From positions 1,364,001-1,428,000 of the forward strand of contig JAHNUO010000005.1 of assembly GCA_019787685.1 (NCBI GenBank): a stretch of 64,000 nucleotides of DNA. Reading direction: 5' to 3'. Positions 11,671 through 24,144 of the stretch are shown here, in pieces (position 1 is the stretch's first letter; the number at the start of each line of letters is the position of its first letter). Origin of the DNA: Chiua virens (taxonomy: Eukaryota > Basidiomycota > Agaricomycetes > Boletales > Boletaceae). A program made the position numbers and the translations under genes. The notes under the pieces are model-generated. The model worked only from the letters and a program-made list of their open reading frames with translations, made no database searches and was not told the DNA's origin.

Positions 11671-14032
11671 TTACCCACCTGAGCTCCCACGGGCGCTCTG
11701 CACGATGTCGTACACGATCGCTGTCAGGACGAGCGCAGAGGCGAACAAGAACCCAGCTATGCTGATGCGTGTTGACCGGATGAACGAGTCAGCAGACAAA
11801 CACGGAAATGCTTTGAAGGTTGGCATGGGTACTTCGCCGGTTATGGGGGACACGGAGAGCCGCGCATCAGTGACTAGTGGTGCATCTGAACCCGCGCTTG
11901 GGTGGCGCTCGCGCAACATTGGGGGAGCGCCTATTGGCGTTCTGCCGGGCGACGCCATACCTGTGTTTGTGCTCTGCCGCGAACTACGCGTGCTAAGCTC
12001 GCTCCGAACACTGTGCGACCGTGGTCGTGGCTTCGGAGACGTGGGGGTCATCAACAGAAATTCATCCATTCCGGTGTTGGAGTGGATGATCGAGTGAGAG
12101 CGAGAGAGCGAGACGGAGAGCGACGGTCGTCGTTGGTTATGAGACTCTGTCGCCGCAATGTCCAGGGACAACACAGGGCGATCCGTCCCACCGTCTATTG
12201 ACGACTCGCCACCCTCGTTCAGGACTTCCTGTCCGTAATAACGGTGTCTGGAAGGCGCCGATACTCGGTTCATCACGGCCATCGGAATCACGTCCAGTTC
12301 GGACTGACCGACTTCTTCGAACTCTTTTGATATCCTCGCCTCCGTCTCATCCGTGCCACTAGTGTCAAGGTATCTAGAGTCGGTGATAATGACAACTGGT
12401 ACGTTGTCTCTAGGGCCCATGGTGGGTCCTTGTACCGTCGTCAATCCGACCGGCACCGAGGGTTCATCGACCGTGGGTCTCGCAGGGGAGACATTTGGAT
12501 CCAACACGGCAGAAGCTATGTGGTTTTTCGATACAATGAACAGAATGAAGGGGACGAGAAGATTGGAAGGGGATGTGAATACTAGGGAGGCCCAGTTGAG
12601 AATTGTTGTAAGGCCGCCCTGAAGACCGAAAACCGACAGTTAATATCAGTGTTTCGGTCCTGAGGTATGTCTCAACGTACATTGGTTTGAAAGGGTATGG
12701 CAATGAACCAAGGGAATATAGCAGACCAGAAGATGGCCATTTTGTTGGAGCATATATTTCCCCGTAGAAGGTTGTATCGAATCACGATCGTGAATACCGG
12801 GATGGATGTGATGAGCACCGCTGAGAAATGTTAAGAACCTAGTGGACTGGGGTAATCGGCAACAACGCACCTAAGGGAAACATGTAACTAGACACTTGCG
12901 CAACAGTACTCAACATCCCATGTCCCGTATCCGTCGCAAGCACTTGTAAGAGTGTCGCATTGCTCGGGAAAACCAACGCCAAGCCACCCATCCATCCAAT
13001 GAAAAGGTAGATCAGACAGGAGATGAAGATAGACGTCCAGACAGCAAGACGAATATTAACGGAGGGATGAGTGTTATTCACCCATGCTGGGATGGTTGTC
13101 ACCTGTTGAAAGAGTGGAATTGAACTCAGAGAAATAGACGAGAGACAAAGACTGACAAATGAGAAATTGGAGAGCACAAATCCTGCGACAGTGGATTGAT
13201 CATGCCCTACCACAGGGGTGCGGTCAATGTTGAAGCCTTTAATGGCGAAGATGACAATCCATATGATGGTTATGCCGAGTAAGACGATGAAGGATACGAC
13301 TTGGAAAATGATATTATCAACAAGGTGGATAAGACTAAGCGGAAGGATCAAGGATATGGTGATCTATGGGAGTCGTGAGTGTGAAGGGCAGGAGACAAGG
13401 GACAATGCTGACTAGTGTCCCGAAGGAGCCAAGAATGTGGCCGGAGAATGCACTGGAACCATTGGCGGGAATTTGATTGACTACAACTGGTGAGCCTGCA
13501 TCATGCGTCGAGAGATAGAACGTACCACAAACCCATCCATCAGTGAAGCTGACGGCGCAGGTCTTTTGAGCAACGCCGATGAGAAAATCGTCTATACTCT
13601 GTCAAAGGTGAGTTATGAGGTTGCCAGCTTGGAAAAAGTGGAAAGACACACCTGAAATGACTCTAATAGACTGGCAATCACCAAGGTCTGCATTGCTAGG
13701 TACAACAGACCCTGTACAATAAGATGCCACCTCTTTCCCAGGAAGAGGTGAGCGATTGTCGTGAACTCAACGGAAGCTTGGAATATTTCGTTTCCTTCTA
13801 TGGATGTCATTACTTCGACGACGAAGAGCGCGGCTGCCCCGGATAGCAGAGATATTGCAGCAAACGTAAGGAGCGGCCTAGACGGAGCATGAGGTCAACA
13901 CGAGGCGTAATGTCTAGCATGAAATTGGAATGAATCGGACGACGCACGTTAACCATCCTGCTTGCTGAAAGAGTAGTGGAATTACGACCAACGAGGGACC
14001 CGTAATACTTGAGACGAGGAGAGCCACGCTCC
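11671..14032 (-). CDS. Amino-acid-transporter-like multi-pass membrane protein (Aa_trans type)
   Basis: Minus-strand exons: 13954-14032, 13652-13877, 13526-13598, 13413-13486, 13157-13363, 12871-13102, 12681-12820, 11671-12618; all phases agree. The first supported exon opens with the family-like SVALLVSSITGPSLVVIP..FQQAGW. Later segments are strongly hydrophobic (LILPLSLIHLVDNIIFQVV, AVLITSIPVFTIVIRYN), and TTIPAWVN is typical of the Aa_trans fold. After the transport core comes a Ser/Arg-rich tail of about 200 residues and a final hydrophobic span (SIAGFLFASALVLTAIVY). The 5' exon with the start codon is unresolved; candidates lie in 14064-14200. The substrate cannot be told. Confidence 0.75.
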
Positions 14033-14689
14033 CTAGAAAATTGATGGTACGAGGCATGGTGTGAACGAGACAAATCTTCGTGTCCAATGTTCACGCGTGG
14101 CTTTTCATCAACACTGTAGGTGGAAGAAAAGTCGATAACAATGGCTAGCATCGACCACACGGAACTTCAATCGTGTTCGAGTTGGCATCATGCACAGCCG
14201 ATGCCAGCTTCGGTGTTAATGAGGTACCAACTTGGAGATCATGAATCCGGCGATGGGTTCCTTGCGGAGTCAATGGAGTGCTCTCACTGTCATGATCTCC
14301 AATTGTCCACGACAACCCTCAGGCTCCTTCGACAAGGAAACGCCAAACGCTTCTAGGCTCAGACCGAATCATTTCTCAGGATGCGACCAACGCGGAACAT
14401 ATCTTAAGGTGATTAGGTGCAAGATCACACTCCAGGGTATTGTTCGAATTGACGCTAAGTATTCCTCGGCCAGGGTCAGTGTGTGAATCTTTCATTGTCC
14501 TCTATCGGAAGTTTTTCATTGAGGTATCTAGGGATCGATCATCTACTAAGGACCCGGTGCCGGAAGATGGCATGGTCACCGAGAGTGACCAGGAACTGGG
14601 TTGGTAAATATCAAACTCGGTGGAATGGCGCGGCAAGGGACCTGCCATCTGAAGCGCTCTATCTGTGCGTAGTGTACAGGACATTGGCG

Positions 14690-15400
14690 TCTTTCTGCCA
14701 ACATATGGTTACCAATTTGGCTCCATCCATTGGGTTTGGTGTCCGCGGCTAGCAATTTCCCTAGTGGGTAACACTACCGCCTGTGCTCCGGAATCTCCAA
14801 ACCATTCTGGAGCTGTCGACTTCGAGCTTCTAACCCGTCATATCACTCTAATCCACGCTTCCAGGAGCTTTGGAATGGAGGTGGTATTTGTCAGTTGAGG
14901 CTTCTTGCAGCAATTCCTCCGTTTCGTCGTAACTGGCCTTGATATCTACGATATTCGCTGCGGTACCTGCATAACACTGGATGGTTTGGCCGGCGTTTCC
15001 AGAGCACGTGAAATCACCATGGTATGTTTTGATCGCACACCCAAGCTGAGCGCAATTTGATCGAACCGCGCACCAGAGTACAAGGGAGACCAACTCGCAT
15101 CGTTCGATTATGTGCCTATATGGGTGTCTCGTCTGGCCGCATATGGCACGACAGGGTCCTTTGGATTGCCATCTTGCTTCCATGCGAGCCAGTAACAACG
15201 GCCATGGATGCTCTCCGATGCCTATGGATCTCATATTTTGGCCTTCATCCATCCATCCATTCACATGGCGGTTTGGACAGCTCTCTGGTCAAGAGTACTT
15301 AAATACCAACTGGATTTCTGCTACTGAGACACCAGCAATACTATTCGTGTCTACGTCAATCTACTCTCCTACAACACACCTCCCCCGTGAACCATATCGC
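14690..15400 (+). repeat. Diverged duplicated flank, copy 2
   Basis: Partner of 4230-4960; same order of SLVG..VDF segment, ACTGGATGGTTTGG, GATGCTCTCCGATGCC and TAAATACC box, ending at the start codon of a paralogous zinc-finger gene. Confidence 0.5.
15298..15308 (+). promoter_or_regulatory. TATA-like box of zinc-finger gene at 15402
   Basis: CTTAAATACCA, at the position conserved with the copy A promoter. Confidence 0.45.
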
Positions 15401-15401
15401 T

Positions 15402-15835
15402 ATGGCTCCATCGCAGTTCAACGAAGAGTTCACGGATGCAGTAAGCTTCCACGATTCAGACTCTGCAGGGATAGTACTGATCAATCTATCTAGGATGAGC
15501 AGAGGCTCTTGCATTTTGCATCATTTACGCACGATCCCCAGAACGTCTATCATACGTGCTTTTGGGCGACTGCCCACGGTCCATGCAACACGCAAATTCT
15601 AGGTTCTGAGATTTCCGATCATTTGCGTTCCCGTCACAGCGTCACTGTTCCGGACGACGTAGTATTAATGTGCCGCTGGTCTGGCTGCTCGACCGAGTTG
15701 AGAAAAGGGTGTTTGGTGCGGCATATCCAAGAGAAGCACCTCGAATGGAGGTACACATGCCCACAGTGCGGAGAGCGGTTCACTCGCAACTATACGAGGC
15801 GAAACCATCTCAGTCGAAGGCACGGAGTCAATTAA
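15402..15835 (+). CDS. Small three-finger C2H2-type protein, compact form, copy D
   Basis: Exons 15402-15440 and 15494-15835, 126 aa, ending in TAA. The first exon (MAPSQFNEEFTDA) matches copy A in length class and in its phase-0 junction. Fingers: CFWATAHGPC..HLRSRH, CRWSGC..RHIQEKH, CPQC..HLSRRH. It is closest to the zinc-finger half of the fused gene at 8769; they share VTVPDDVV and ELRKGCL. A 3' UTR intron (GTAAGT at about 15855) corresponds to the intron that splits the stop codon in copies B and C. Confidence 0.8.
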
Positions 15836-16599
15836 GTGATATCGTTCTTGCCTGTAAGTTATGCTGTGCCATGTCCCTCCAATGCATCATTTGACACACT
15901 TCCCTAAAGGCGTGTATCTGGACTCGTCCAAGCTGTGTATCAGGTATCGGTGCCTATGATGCGGCCACGGCCGCATACCCTCGACTTCGAGATTACATTT
16001 CCGATCAGTTCCCTTCTAGACTCTAGAGTGCATTTACGTATTTTGACCCATGCACATATCTTATCTTTGATCTGAGCGCCTTGAAAAGGCCTCAGTTACC
16101 TAATTACCACCGTTCTTAATCCGCCGGTTGGCACGGCCAGGGTTGAGCATGAGGAGCACGCCAACGAGAATTGAGTTATTTGTGGCGTTGGCAAGCTGTG
16201 TTGCTCGAATTACAAACTCCGTACGTCATTTGATCTCACACCACGTTCATTCGGCGTCGTGTTGGAACTTGGAAGGCTCCAGTTGGCTTGCTGTACACCG
16301 GAGTGTTTGACGACCCGACGGACCTTGTTTCATACAGCTCCGGGTTCAGACAGGACGCTAACCCTCCATCGACTTGAAGCGCTTGGAGGTCAAGTCGGAT
16401 GAGGTATGTCTCCTGAATATTTTCCGTTCTGACGAATGTCTCTTCAGCCTCAAACTATCAGAAGAAGACACATCGTAGCAACCCTACAGGTTTCAAGCAA
16501 TCTCATGTCCGCATTCAATGATTAAAATCACCCCGGCCGCTCCGATCTTCTCACCGTATTTGTTTAAACTCCAGGAACCCTGGCAGGTTCAGACGCATG
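15836..16599. other. Intergenic
   Basis: A short relic of the TTGGCAAGCTGTGTTGC phrase at about 16185 shows that block X/Y flanks once extended here. Nothing else is seen. Confidence 0.35.
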
Positions 16600-17700
16600 C
16601 TCGGGCATCGGAACGAAGGATGCTCACGGAAATGGGAAGCTGAATGATATAAGGCAACTCATGATGCCTCATACTCTCAATTTACGGTCACTTTCAATCA
16701 TGCACCGAGTCCCCGGGAACGTCTACCTTTCTGATTCCGACTTCACTTCAGTGGATTTCAACCATCCACGAAGCCACATGTCTGAGCTATTGCTGGGCAA
16801 CACCAGTGCGCATATATCATGGGCAGGCAATCATATACCGGGACATCTTGTCCTAGGTGCGTTCTTCACGACTGATAACATGCGAATCTCACATATACGC
16901 ACTGAACAGGGGACGAGCTGAAAGAATCCAGACCCTACCTGACAGAGAGTTCGAAGTTCCTTGAGGACAAAGATCTTAATATCTCATATCAGCAATACCA
17001 CAGTGATTGGACCACAAACCGTAAGCAGAGTTTAACCGCGATGCATATTTTCTATGTCCCATTGATCGTGTAGAAACAGGACCTACACATCTCGATCCGC
17101 CTGTCGGACAAGGGTTTCCACCTGTGATATTTAACGTGCCTCTGAAGTTCGATTGGGGAGGGCGCGATGCTTTCCTCTGAACTTGTACTTCCGCAGCTAC
17201 CTCCGGACTACTCTTCTTCCCCGTGGCCAGAAAATGTTGGCCAGGGTCTGCCAGTGGAAGGTTTGGATCCCTACGATTCCCTCTTCCGAGAGTTCGCCAT
17301 GTTGGACTATGAACCCTGGAAAATCTCCAACCCTGCTTGAGCCTGGTTTCGATGAACGCTGTATCCTAGAAAGTATTGCCTACGAATTTGTGGGTCATCT
17401 TAATCATCATTCTGGTGCAGATGATTGATTCCATTGTCGCAGTCTACAAACGACATTATGTCCTACTGTCACTGGTGTGACGACGGAGCGCCTTGCAATT
17501 TACCCCTTGCAGGGGGTGAAACCCCGAGGCAATCCATCGCCCATCACTTTCACGACGTCCACAAGCTCCATTCGACGGGGGGGAAAGCAACGCAGAGGTG
17601 TCAATGGCTTGGGTGTACCAAGAAGCTCAAACAGGAGAGCATCGTGAGGCATATCTTGACGGTGCATCTGCATATCAAAACGGCGTGTCAAGCGTGTGGG
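16600..17700 (+). repeat. 1.1-kb direct duplication, copy 1
   Basis: Nearly identical to 20541-21625. The match starts in the promoter (CATCGGAACGAA, GATATAA box) and stops inside the second zinc finger (..CATATCAAAAC). Differences are scattered substitutions plus single-base insertions in this copy. The spacing of about 3.9 kb and the high identity point to a recent event. Confidence 0.85.
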
Positions 17701-17778
17701 ACGTCGTTTGCGCGTCAGGATTCCCTCCAGCGGCATATGAAGAAGTCGTGTGGGGGATGCAAGGGGGAAGATGATTGA
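16700..17778 (+). pseudogene. Long-form zinc-finger gene, copy 1, frameshifted N-terminal part
   Basis: Exons by comparison with the 20631 copy: 16700-16856, 16910-17020, 17080 onward. Relative to that copy there is an extra base near 17145 (CTGAAGTTCG) and another near 17335 (AACCCTGCTTGAG), each ending the frame in TGA. The zinc-finger part stays open to 17778 (first ATG 17458) and has C-x2-C..HHFHDVH, C-x4-C (CQWLGC) and CQACGTSF..SC fingers, the last ending in Cys instead of His. Either a recent pseudogene, a finger-only protein from an internal start, or insertion errors. Confidence 0.55.
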
Positions 17779-18420
17779 CGCGAAATTTTGGGGGTACCTT
17801 GTCTGATCTCAACTCCGGATCAAGACATCTGCGTCAGGCTGCAGCCGGATGATTTCATTATCACGTTGATTTCAACATTGATGTTTCAGACTACTTGTAG
17901 TGAACTGTATAGTGTACAAGAAAATAACAGAAGACAGATAAACAAATTAGTTCCACTCGACATTTTGTATTGCTACACCCGACAGCCACGGGTACTTGAT
18001 AATGTTAGCTTCCTGAATTATTATTCAACCGCGTCACGTCGGTACTATCCCTGGTGAATAATGTCACCGCTTACCACCTTTGACACCTGGATATCGTCCG
18101 AGGTATCAGTACTTCTAGGTACTGTCGGGAAACAAACACCGGGGTCAGCTTCACCGCCTCTCAGATTGGGATCGGTCAAAGGGACAATACCGATCTGGTT
18201 GGACAGATTCGGAAGTGGTTGGACCGAGAGTATGCTACTAAGCAAGCCTCAGGCCAAATGGACCCACTGGTTCAAGGGTGCGAAATGTTAGCATGATTCC
18301 GTCATAGAAGTGTGCGCGTGAGGCTCGATCCTCTGACCACTCAAGCTTGCCGTGGCACGCTCATGGCAAAGACATAAAACAAACTACATAGTTGTGCCAA
18401 TTTGAATGTAAAGACAATCC
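17779..18420. other. Intergenic
   Basis: No gene, RNA or clear repeat is seen. Confidence 0.35.
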
Positions 18421-19486
18421 CAGTTCCTTTCGTGTTAGTCCCCGGAAATATCTACCACTCTGGATTTAACCTCGTGTTCGTGTCAGTGCCAATGGATCTG
18501 ATGGACAAATGCCATGGCGCCGCGCCGCCCGCCGCCGTGGACTTGACAATGAGGCTATGCCGGTCGACATTACTACGCACACAGATTGGCTAGACTGCCT
18601 GAGTAATTTGAATCCTAGGCTGGTCCGACTTTCTGGCTTGCTCGAGGAGAATCCCTTGCAGCTTTCAACGGGCGAGGTACTTAAATTCGCAAAAGTGGGA
18701 AGGAACTAAGACAACCCAGATCCACCCCAGGGGATCGATTCATGGCCATGGGCAATAAGGCTTTCATCAGGAATTTTTTAGTGATTTGGTCGCGACCAGT
18801 GACACTTAAATTTGAAGAGAAAATAATTTCCACTGGGGTCCCACTCACAGATCCTGCTGGAACAAGTCCACTTGTTGAACAAGAATATTTGTTCGCGAGA
18901 TCTCTGAATTTTATTGGAGAAGGTACCGTACCCTTCTCTGACTTCCTTAGTCTTCAGTTCCGGACTATTCCTCCCCGTGGGCAGGAAAGCTTCGCCCGAG
19001 TCCGTTGGTAGGGTCCCAATCCCTGGAAGAGTTCGCCATGCTGCCAGCGGACGACAAACCATCTCTAAGTTCGACTCTAACCCATTTCAACCGAGATCTC
19101 GTTGGATAAGAACGTTTGCGCGCAAAGTCTAACTTGGTTCTAAATCGATAGGAGAAGGTGCTTATAGAATTTACCCACCGCTTCCGGAAACGGTTCGGCC
19201 GAGCCTAAGCACGAGCAAAAGAGGGTCCGTCTACGGTCAACCCCAACAGAGTTACCATATGTGCTTATGGAGGAAGGGTCGCGGCCGCGGCGCTCGCAAC
19301 GCACAAGTTCTATGTTCCGAGTTTTCCGTGCATCTTCGCTGCTCTGGCATTTCCACGCAACGCGAAATTGAGGTCGGTTGCTCGATGAAACTGCAGAAAG
19401 AGAGTTCTATGCCCAAAGTGCTTACAACGGTTCACTCACAACCACACGAGGCGAGATCATTGGCGAGAAAGCATAGAAGCAATTGA
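18421..19486 (+). pseudogene. Long-form zinc-finger gene, copy 2, decayed
   Basis: Pieces align with the 20631 and 23054 copies: VPGNIYHSGFN near 18440, a SPLVEQEYLFARSLNFIGEG segment near 18865-18925, QFRTIPPRGQE near 18957, and a finger remnant 19259-19486 (ARNAQVLCSEFSVHLR.., QPHEARSLARKH). The region between the second and third finger is deleted, and no single frame joins the parts. Confidence 0.6.
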
Positions 19487-20540
19487 GTTGATGATACTGC
19501 CTGTATGAAAACGTTACCATTTAAAACGCTATATGTTCATCGGAATGAAAGTTTTCCACGGAAAACGAACGTCATCGTTCTGCGAGCTGTTCGAATTGGA
19601 CCGCTTGATTGAGGGTCGGCGCCTGTCTTGGAACAGATTCGCTATCCGGGGAGGTCTCTCGGTCATGCAACAAGCCAACCATCTGTCGCAGAAAATCTGG
19701 GATTTGGTAAGTATGTAAGTTCGGGCGGAGGGGACTCAAAGCCTGATGGTTCGGAAGCCAATAAGGGGCACTGTTTCGGGGAATTGAGCCCAACCTCGCG
19801 CGCCCGTTTCTGCTGCATCAATGCTTCACCATGCATGGGCACTTACACCACCAATTGTGCGTGGCCTACATGAGACACATGTGAAAATGGTTTGTAAACT
19901 CTGTACATGATGCCAACCATACCTTTAATAAATTATGTAACATAATCACAGAAATTTACGGTCACCGGCGGTGCGCATAGCCAAGCCGAAAGCGGCAAGT
20001 CACCCCTGAGCGCTAGCTGGCAGCAAGGAGGTGGTGACGAGGAGGCACGCTCGAGGGCTTGAATACGTTCTGGGCAGCTAGATATGCGTGTGACCTACGT
20101 CCTGTGCGCTTTCCGAGGCCAGAGAAGCGGTGAAATCCCTCGTGAAATGTGAAAAGGTGGTGTAAACTTGTAGAGTAACGGGCATTTCGAAATTTACATG
20201 GACAGCCAATCAGAAGCCGGATTTACGGTAATTTTCGCCTGCCCGCTCACGCGGGCGAGACAGTAGCACATTCTCAAGTCAAAGAGCGGTTGTATTTTTT
20301 CGAAAGCGCGCTCGCCTCCTTGCGACGGTGGCGGTGCGTAGATACATACCGCCTCGTCCTCCGAGTCTGACTTCGGGCTAACCTGACAGAACTTGCCGAG
20401 AATCCGTTGACAACCACTTTGCCACCCAATTCTCGCTACGTAATGAGCCTCAAGGCCTCAAGGCTCAGCGCTCAGTACTCAGTACTCGGTACATATAACC
20501 CTGGGAAAGTTGGCAAAAGACTTGGCAATGCAGTGGCAGC
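19487..20540. other. Intergenic, GC-rich stretch of unknown nature
   Basis: 19960-20350 contains several TTTACGGT/ACCGTAAA-like words and GC-rich inverted segments, and could be a small non-autonomous element. I could not define ends or a target duplication. Confidence 0.3.
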
Positions 20541-21625
20541 ATCGGAACGAAAATGCTCACGGAAATGGGGAGCTGAATGATATAAAGCAACTCACGATGC
20601 CTCAGTCTCAATTTACAGTCACTTTCAATCATGCACCGAGTCCCCGGGAACGTCTACCTTTCTGATTCCGACTTCACTTCAGTGGATTTCAAGCATCCAC
20701 GAAGCCACATGTCTGGGCTATTGCTGGGCAACACCAATGCGCATATATCATGGGCAGGCAATCCTATGCCTAGACATCTTGTCCTAGGTGCGTTCTTCAC
20801 GACTGATAATATGTGAGTCTCTCATGTACGCACTGAACAGGGGATGAGCTGAAAGAATCCAGATCCTACCTGACAAAGAGTTTGAAGTTCCTTGAGGACA
20901 AAGATCTCAATATCTCATATCAGCAATACCACAGTGATTGGACTACAAATCGTAAGCAGAGTTTAACCGCGATGCATATTTTCTATGTCCCATTGATCGT
21001 GTAAAAACAGGATCTACACACCTCAATCCGCCTGTCGGACAAAGGTTTCCACCCGTGATATTTAACGTGCCTCTGAATCCGATTGGGGAGGGCGCGATGC
21101 TTTCCTCTGAACTTGTACTTCCGCAGCTACCTCCGGACTACTCTTCTTCCCCGTGGCCAGAAAATGTTGGCCAGGGTCTGCCAGTGGAAGGTCTGGATCC
21201 CTGCGATTCCCTCTCCCGCGAGTTCGCCATGTTGGACCATGAACCCTGGAAAATCTCCAACCCGCTTGAGCCTGGTTTCGATGAACGCTGTATCCTAGAA
21301 AGTATTGCCTACGAACCTGTGGGTCGTCTTAATCATTCTGGTGCAGATGATTGATTCCATTGTCGCAGTCTACAAACGACATTATGTCCTACTGTCACTG
21401 GTGTGACGACGGAGCGCCTTGCAATTTACCCCTTGCAGGGGGCGAAACCCCGAGGCAATCCATCGCCCATCACTTTCACGACGTCCACAAGCTCCATTCG
21501 ACGGGGGGGAAAGCAACGCAGAGGTGTCAATGGCTTGGGTGTACCGAGAAGCTCGAACAGGAGAGCATCGTGAGGCATATCTTGACGGTGCACCTGCATA
21601 TCAAAACAGCGGATCAAGCCGGAAT
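20541..21625 (+). repeat. 1.1-kb direct duplication, copy 2
   Basis: Partner of 16600-17700. This copy keeps the open frame. Confidence 0.85.
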
Positions 21626-21977
21626 TACGAAGTCTGAGCCTACGCCCTTCCAGCCGTCTGATAACGACCCGAGACACCGCTGTGAATGGATGACGGGTCA
21701 CGGCACCTGTAACGCACAAATTCAAGAGTCTGCACTTTCCGACCATCTGCGTTCCACTCACGGCATCACGATTCCAGATGGCGTGCCATTGACTTGTCGC
21801 TGGTCCAATTGCTCGGTGGAACTGAAGAAAGAGAGCTTGTTGAGGCACATCAAGGAGATACATCTTGATCGAAAGTATGCATGCCCAAGGTGTCCGCGGC
21901 AGTTCACTCGCAAGCTCACAAGGCGAAACCATCTGTTGAAGAAACACGGTGTCGATCAGGTGATACCGTCTACTTAG
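20631..21977 (+). CDS. Long-form zinc-finger protein with five fingers (chimeric)
   Basis: Exons 20631-20787, 20841-20951, 21011-21318, 21369-21977. The 50-nt last intron removes an in-frame TGA, and all phases agree. The N-terminal 190 residues (MHRVPGNVYLSDSDF..) have no domain I know. Fingers 1-2 (CHWCDDGAPC, CQWLGC) are those of the 17.4-kb copy. At HIKTA the sequence switches to a complete compact-form module: CEWMTGHGTC, CRWSNC, CPRC..HLLKKH. So two-plus-three fingers lie in one frame, as expected from unequal recombination between array members. DNA or RNA binding is inferred. Confidence 0.7.
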
Positions 21978-23053
21978 GCCTTGTGAGTAGCCTTTTGGCG
22001 TGGGGTCCTGCGCCATCTGACTCGGTTGCTCCCAGAGATTAATCACCATCATGATGTAACCTGTACCATTGCAACTTGAGTACATAGATGTTTAGCGTGA
22101 ATGTATGATTTGATTTCCTTCATCGAGACGAAAACATTGTCGAAGAGCTTGAATCTCATCGACTTAGCCCCGCACATGCGTGCGCCACCTGTCTAACACG
22201 GAAATTTTGATTGACTCGGCAGTGGACTTCATGAAGCGACTACACGAATCCATCCATTTTTCAGGTTCGGGATTGTTACTTATAATGTCACCTGTTAGCG
22301 CCTGGCAACCTCCAAAGTCTGGACACCTTGGTCGGAGACCACTAGCTCTGAACGGAGTCATAGACATAGGCGAGCCGCCGAACACCGATGATCCGGCGGC
22401 AATGGATCAAGAGTCCAACTTGAACATATGCCAGTGGTCATGGGATCACTGGTACAGTCCAGGCGAAGAAACACCCACAATCCCTGCACGGACCGTTTCG
22501 GCTGTGATCCGAGGGGCAGGGTGGTAAATGTGTGACTCGGACCAAAGAGGCTAATAGGGATGTGACAAGGAGAGAGTTACTAACGGTCTTCGAGTGCTAC
22601 ATTTATATAAGTTCTACTACATGCTTTCCCCGCGAGGTGACTCGGAATAGTGGCCTGTACCTGCCGCGCACCCCAGACGCCGCCTAGTATCCTCCGACTC
22701 GGAGCGGAACTTTCGAATTTCATCATCCTGCTAATCACAAACAGCCGCATCGTAATTCCCTACTAGTATTGTGCCAAACCCCAGAACGAGTAACCATGAC
22801 AACATGATGGTATAGCATCTTGCCTCCGAGTCAGCATTTTAAAGGTAATTTTATTGCATCGGCGTTGGCTGCATGCGCAGTCTATTGAGGGCTTCGAGGT
22901 TTTCGCCTGTCCCGGTTGATCGTGCTTGGGATCCGTGCACCCGGGCCGACAATTACATCACTTCCATAAGACTGGACGTCACTGGCACCAGCAGAGATAT
23001 AAGACTCGGACGAACTGGTGGTGCCAATATAAAGGTACTCTCAAGTTCCTCTC
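21978..23053. other. Intergenic with one weak open frame
   Basis: 22180-22527 (+) is open but lacks a convincing ATG and shows no domain. Nothing else is seen. Confidence 0.35.
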
Positions 23054-24144
23054 ATGTATAAGGTCACCAGAAGCATTCACCAGTCCGATTTCAACCTCGT
23101 TTCAATGGATCTGACGGAGCAATGTCACCATTTTGAGCCTATGTTGGCCGAAACCATTACGCACGCACAACAGCTGGGCCACATAGGCAGTCTCATGCCG
23201 GGACAGCTTGTTCCAGGTGAATTTATTGCAGCTTGCGACAGGCGACACTCTTTGATATCGTTCAAAGCAGTATCGGAGGAGCTGAAACAACCCAGGTGCT
23301 CTCAAATAGGACTCATCGAGAACGAGTATTTCAATAACTCTCACCAACGATTTCTGAGCGATTGGGACGCAACTAGTAAGTCACGCTGTAAGAGGAGATA
23401 TTCCAGGCCCACACTCATTTATGGTGCAGGAACAGAACCTGCATGTCCTGACCCGCTCGTTGGACAAGAATTTTTATCCGCGGGACCCGACTTGGGTCCT
23501 AATTTATCGGAGAGGGTTTTATGCCTTTCTCTGATCTCCCTGTCTTGGGATCAGTTCCGGACCATTCCTCTTCATGGCCAAGAAATATTGACCCGAGTCC
23601 GTTGGTAGGGGGCCTCGATTCCTGCAATTACCTCTCGCAAAAGTCCGCCATGCTGCACCACGGTTCATATCAAATTTCCAGCACACCTATACCTGACAAA
23701 AAATTTGCTGGGCAAGATCCGTCGCCTGTCAATCTGACTCGGTTCAGGATCTGATAAGGCGTCCGAGTTGGCACAGAACTCACCGCATACGGAAACAGTG
23801 GTTCGTCTAAGGCCCCGCCCAACCACTCAGAGGATCCGTCTCACCAACACCGCTACTATACGTGCTCTTGGACAGCGGACCACGGCGTCTGCAACGCAAA
23901 AATTCTAGACTCAACATTTTCCGCGCATCTGCGCTCCTGTCACGTTGCCACAGTTCCACGTCATGTAGAAATGACGTGCCACTGGGTCGGTTGTTCGACT
24001 CGACTGAAGAAAGGGAGTTTGTTGAGGCATATCCGGGAGACGCATCTCGAAAGGGAGTTTCTAGTATGCCCAAAGTGCCCACAACGGTTCACTCGCGACC
24101 ACACGAGGCGAATTCATTTGTCGAGAAAGCATGGTGGCAATTGA
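23054..24144 (+). pseudogene. Long-form zinc-finger gene, copy 4, probably frameshifted
   Basis: Exons 23054-23216, 23271-23375, 23430 onward, by comparison with the 20631 copy. Compared with copy 2 (AATTTTATTGGAGAAGG) this copy reads AATTTATCGGAGAGGG, one base short at about 23497, which moves the conserved PFSDLPVLGSVPD segment to another frame. That frame stops at 23752. The finger module 23850-24144 is intact (CSWTADHGVC, CHWVGC, CPKC..HLSRKH) and ends in TGA. A 56-nt intron with a weak donor could join the two parts. I cannot decide between a working gene with an unusual junction and a recent pseudogene. Confidence 0.5.

Larger units (their letters stand above)
14033..15401. other. Intergenic, holds duplicated flank copy 2
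   Basis: 14064-14200 probably contains the missing first exon of the minus-strand transporter. 14690-15400 pairs with 4230-4960. The remainder shows only short frames. Confidence 0.4.

Noticed and set aside
19960..20350. GC-rich block with TTTACGGT-like words, possible MITE
   Set aside because: No pair of inverted ends and no target duplication could be defined.
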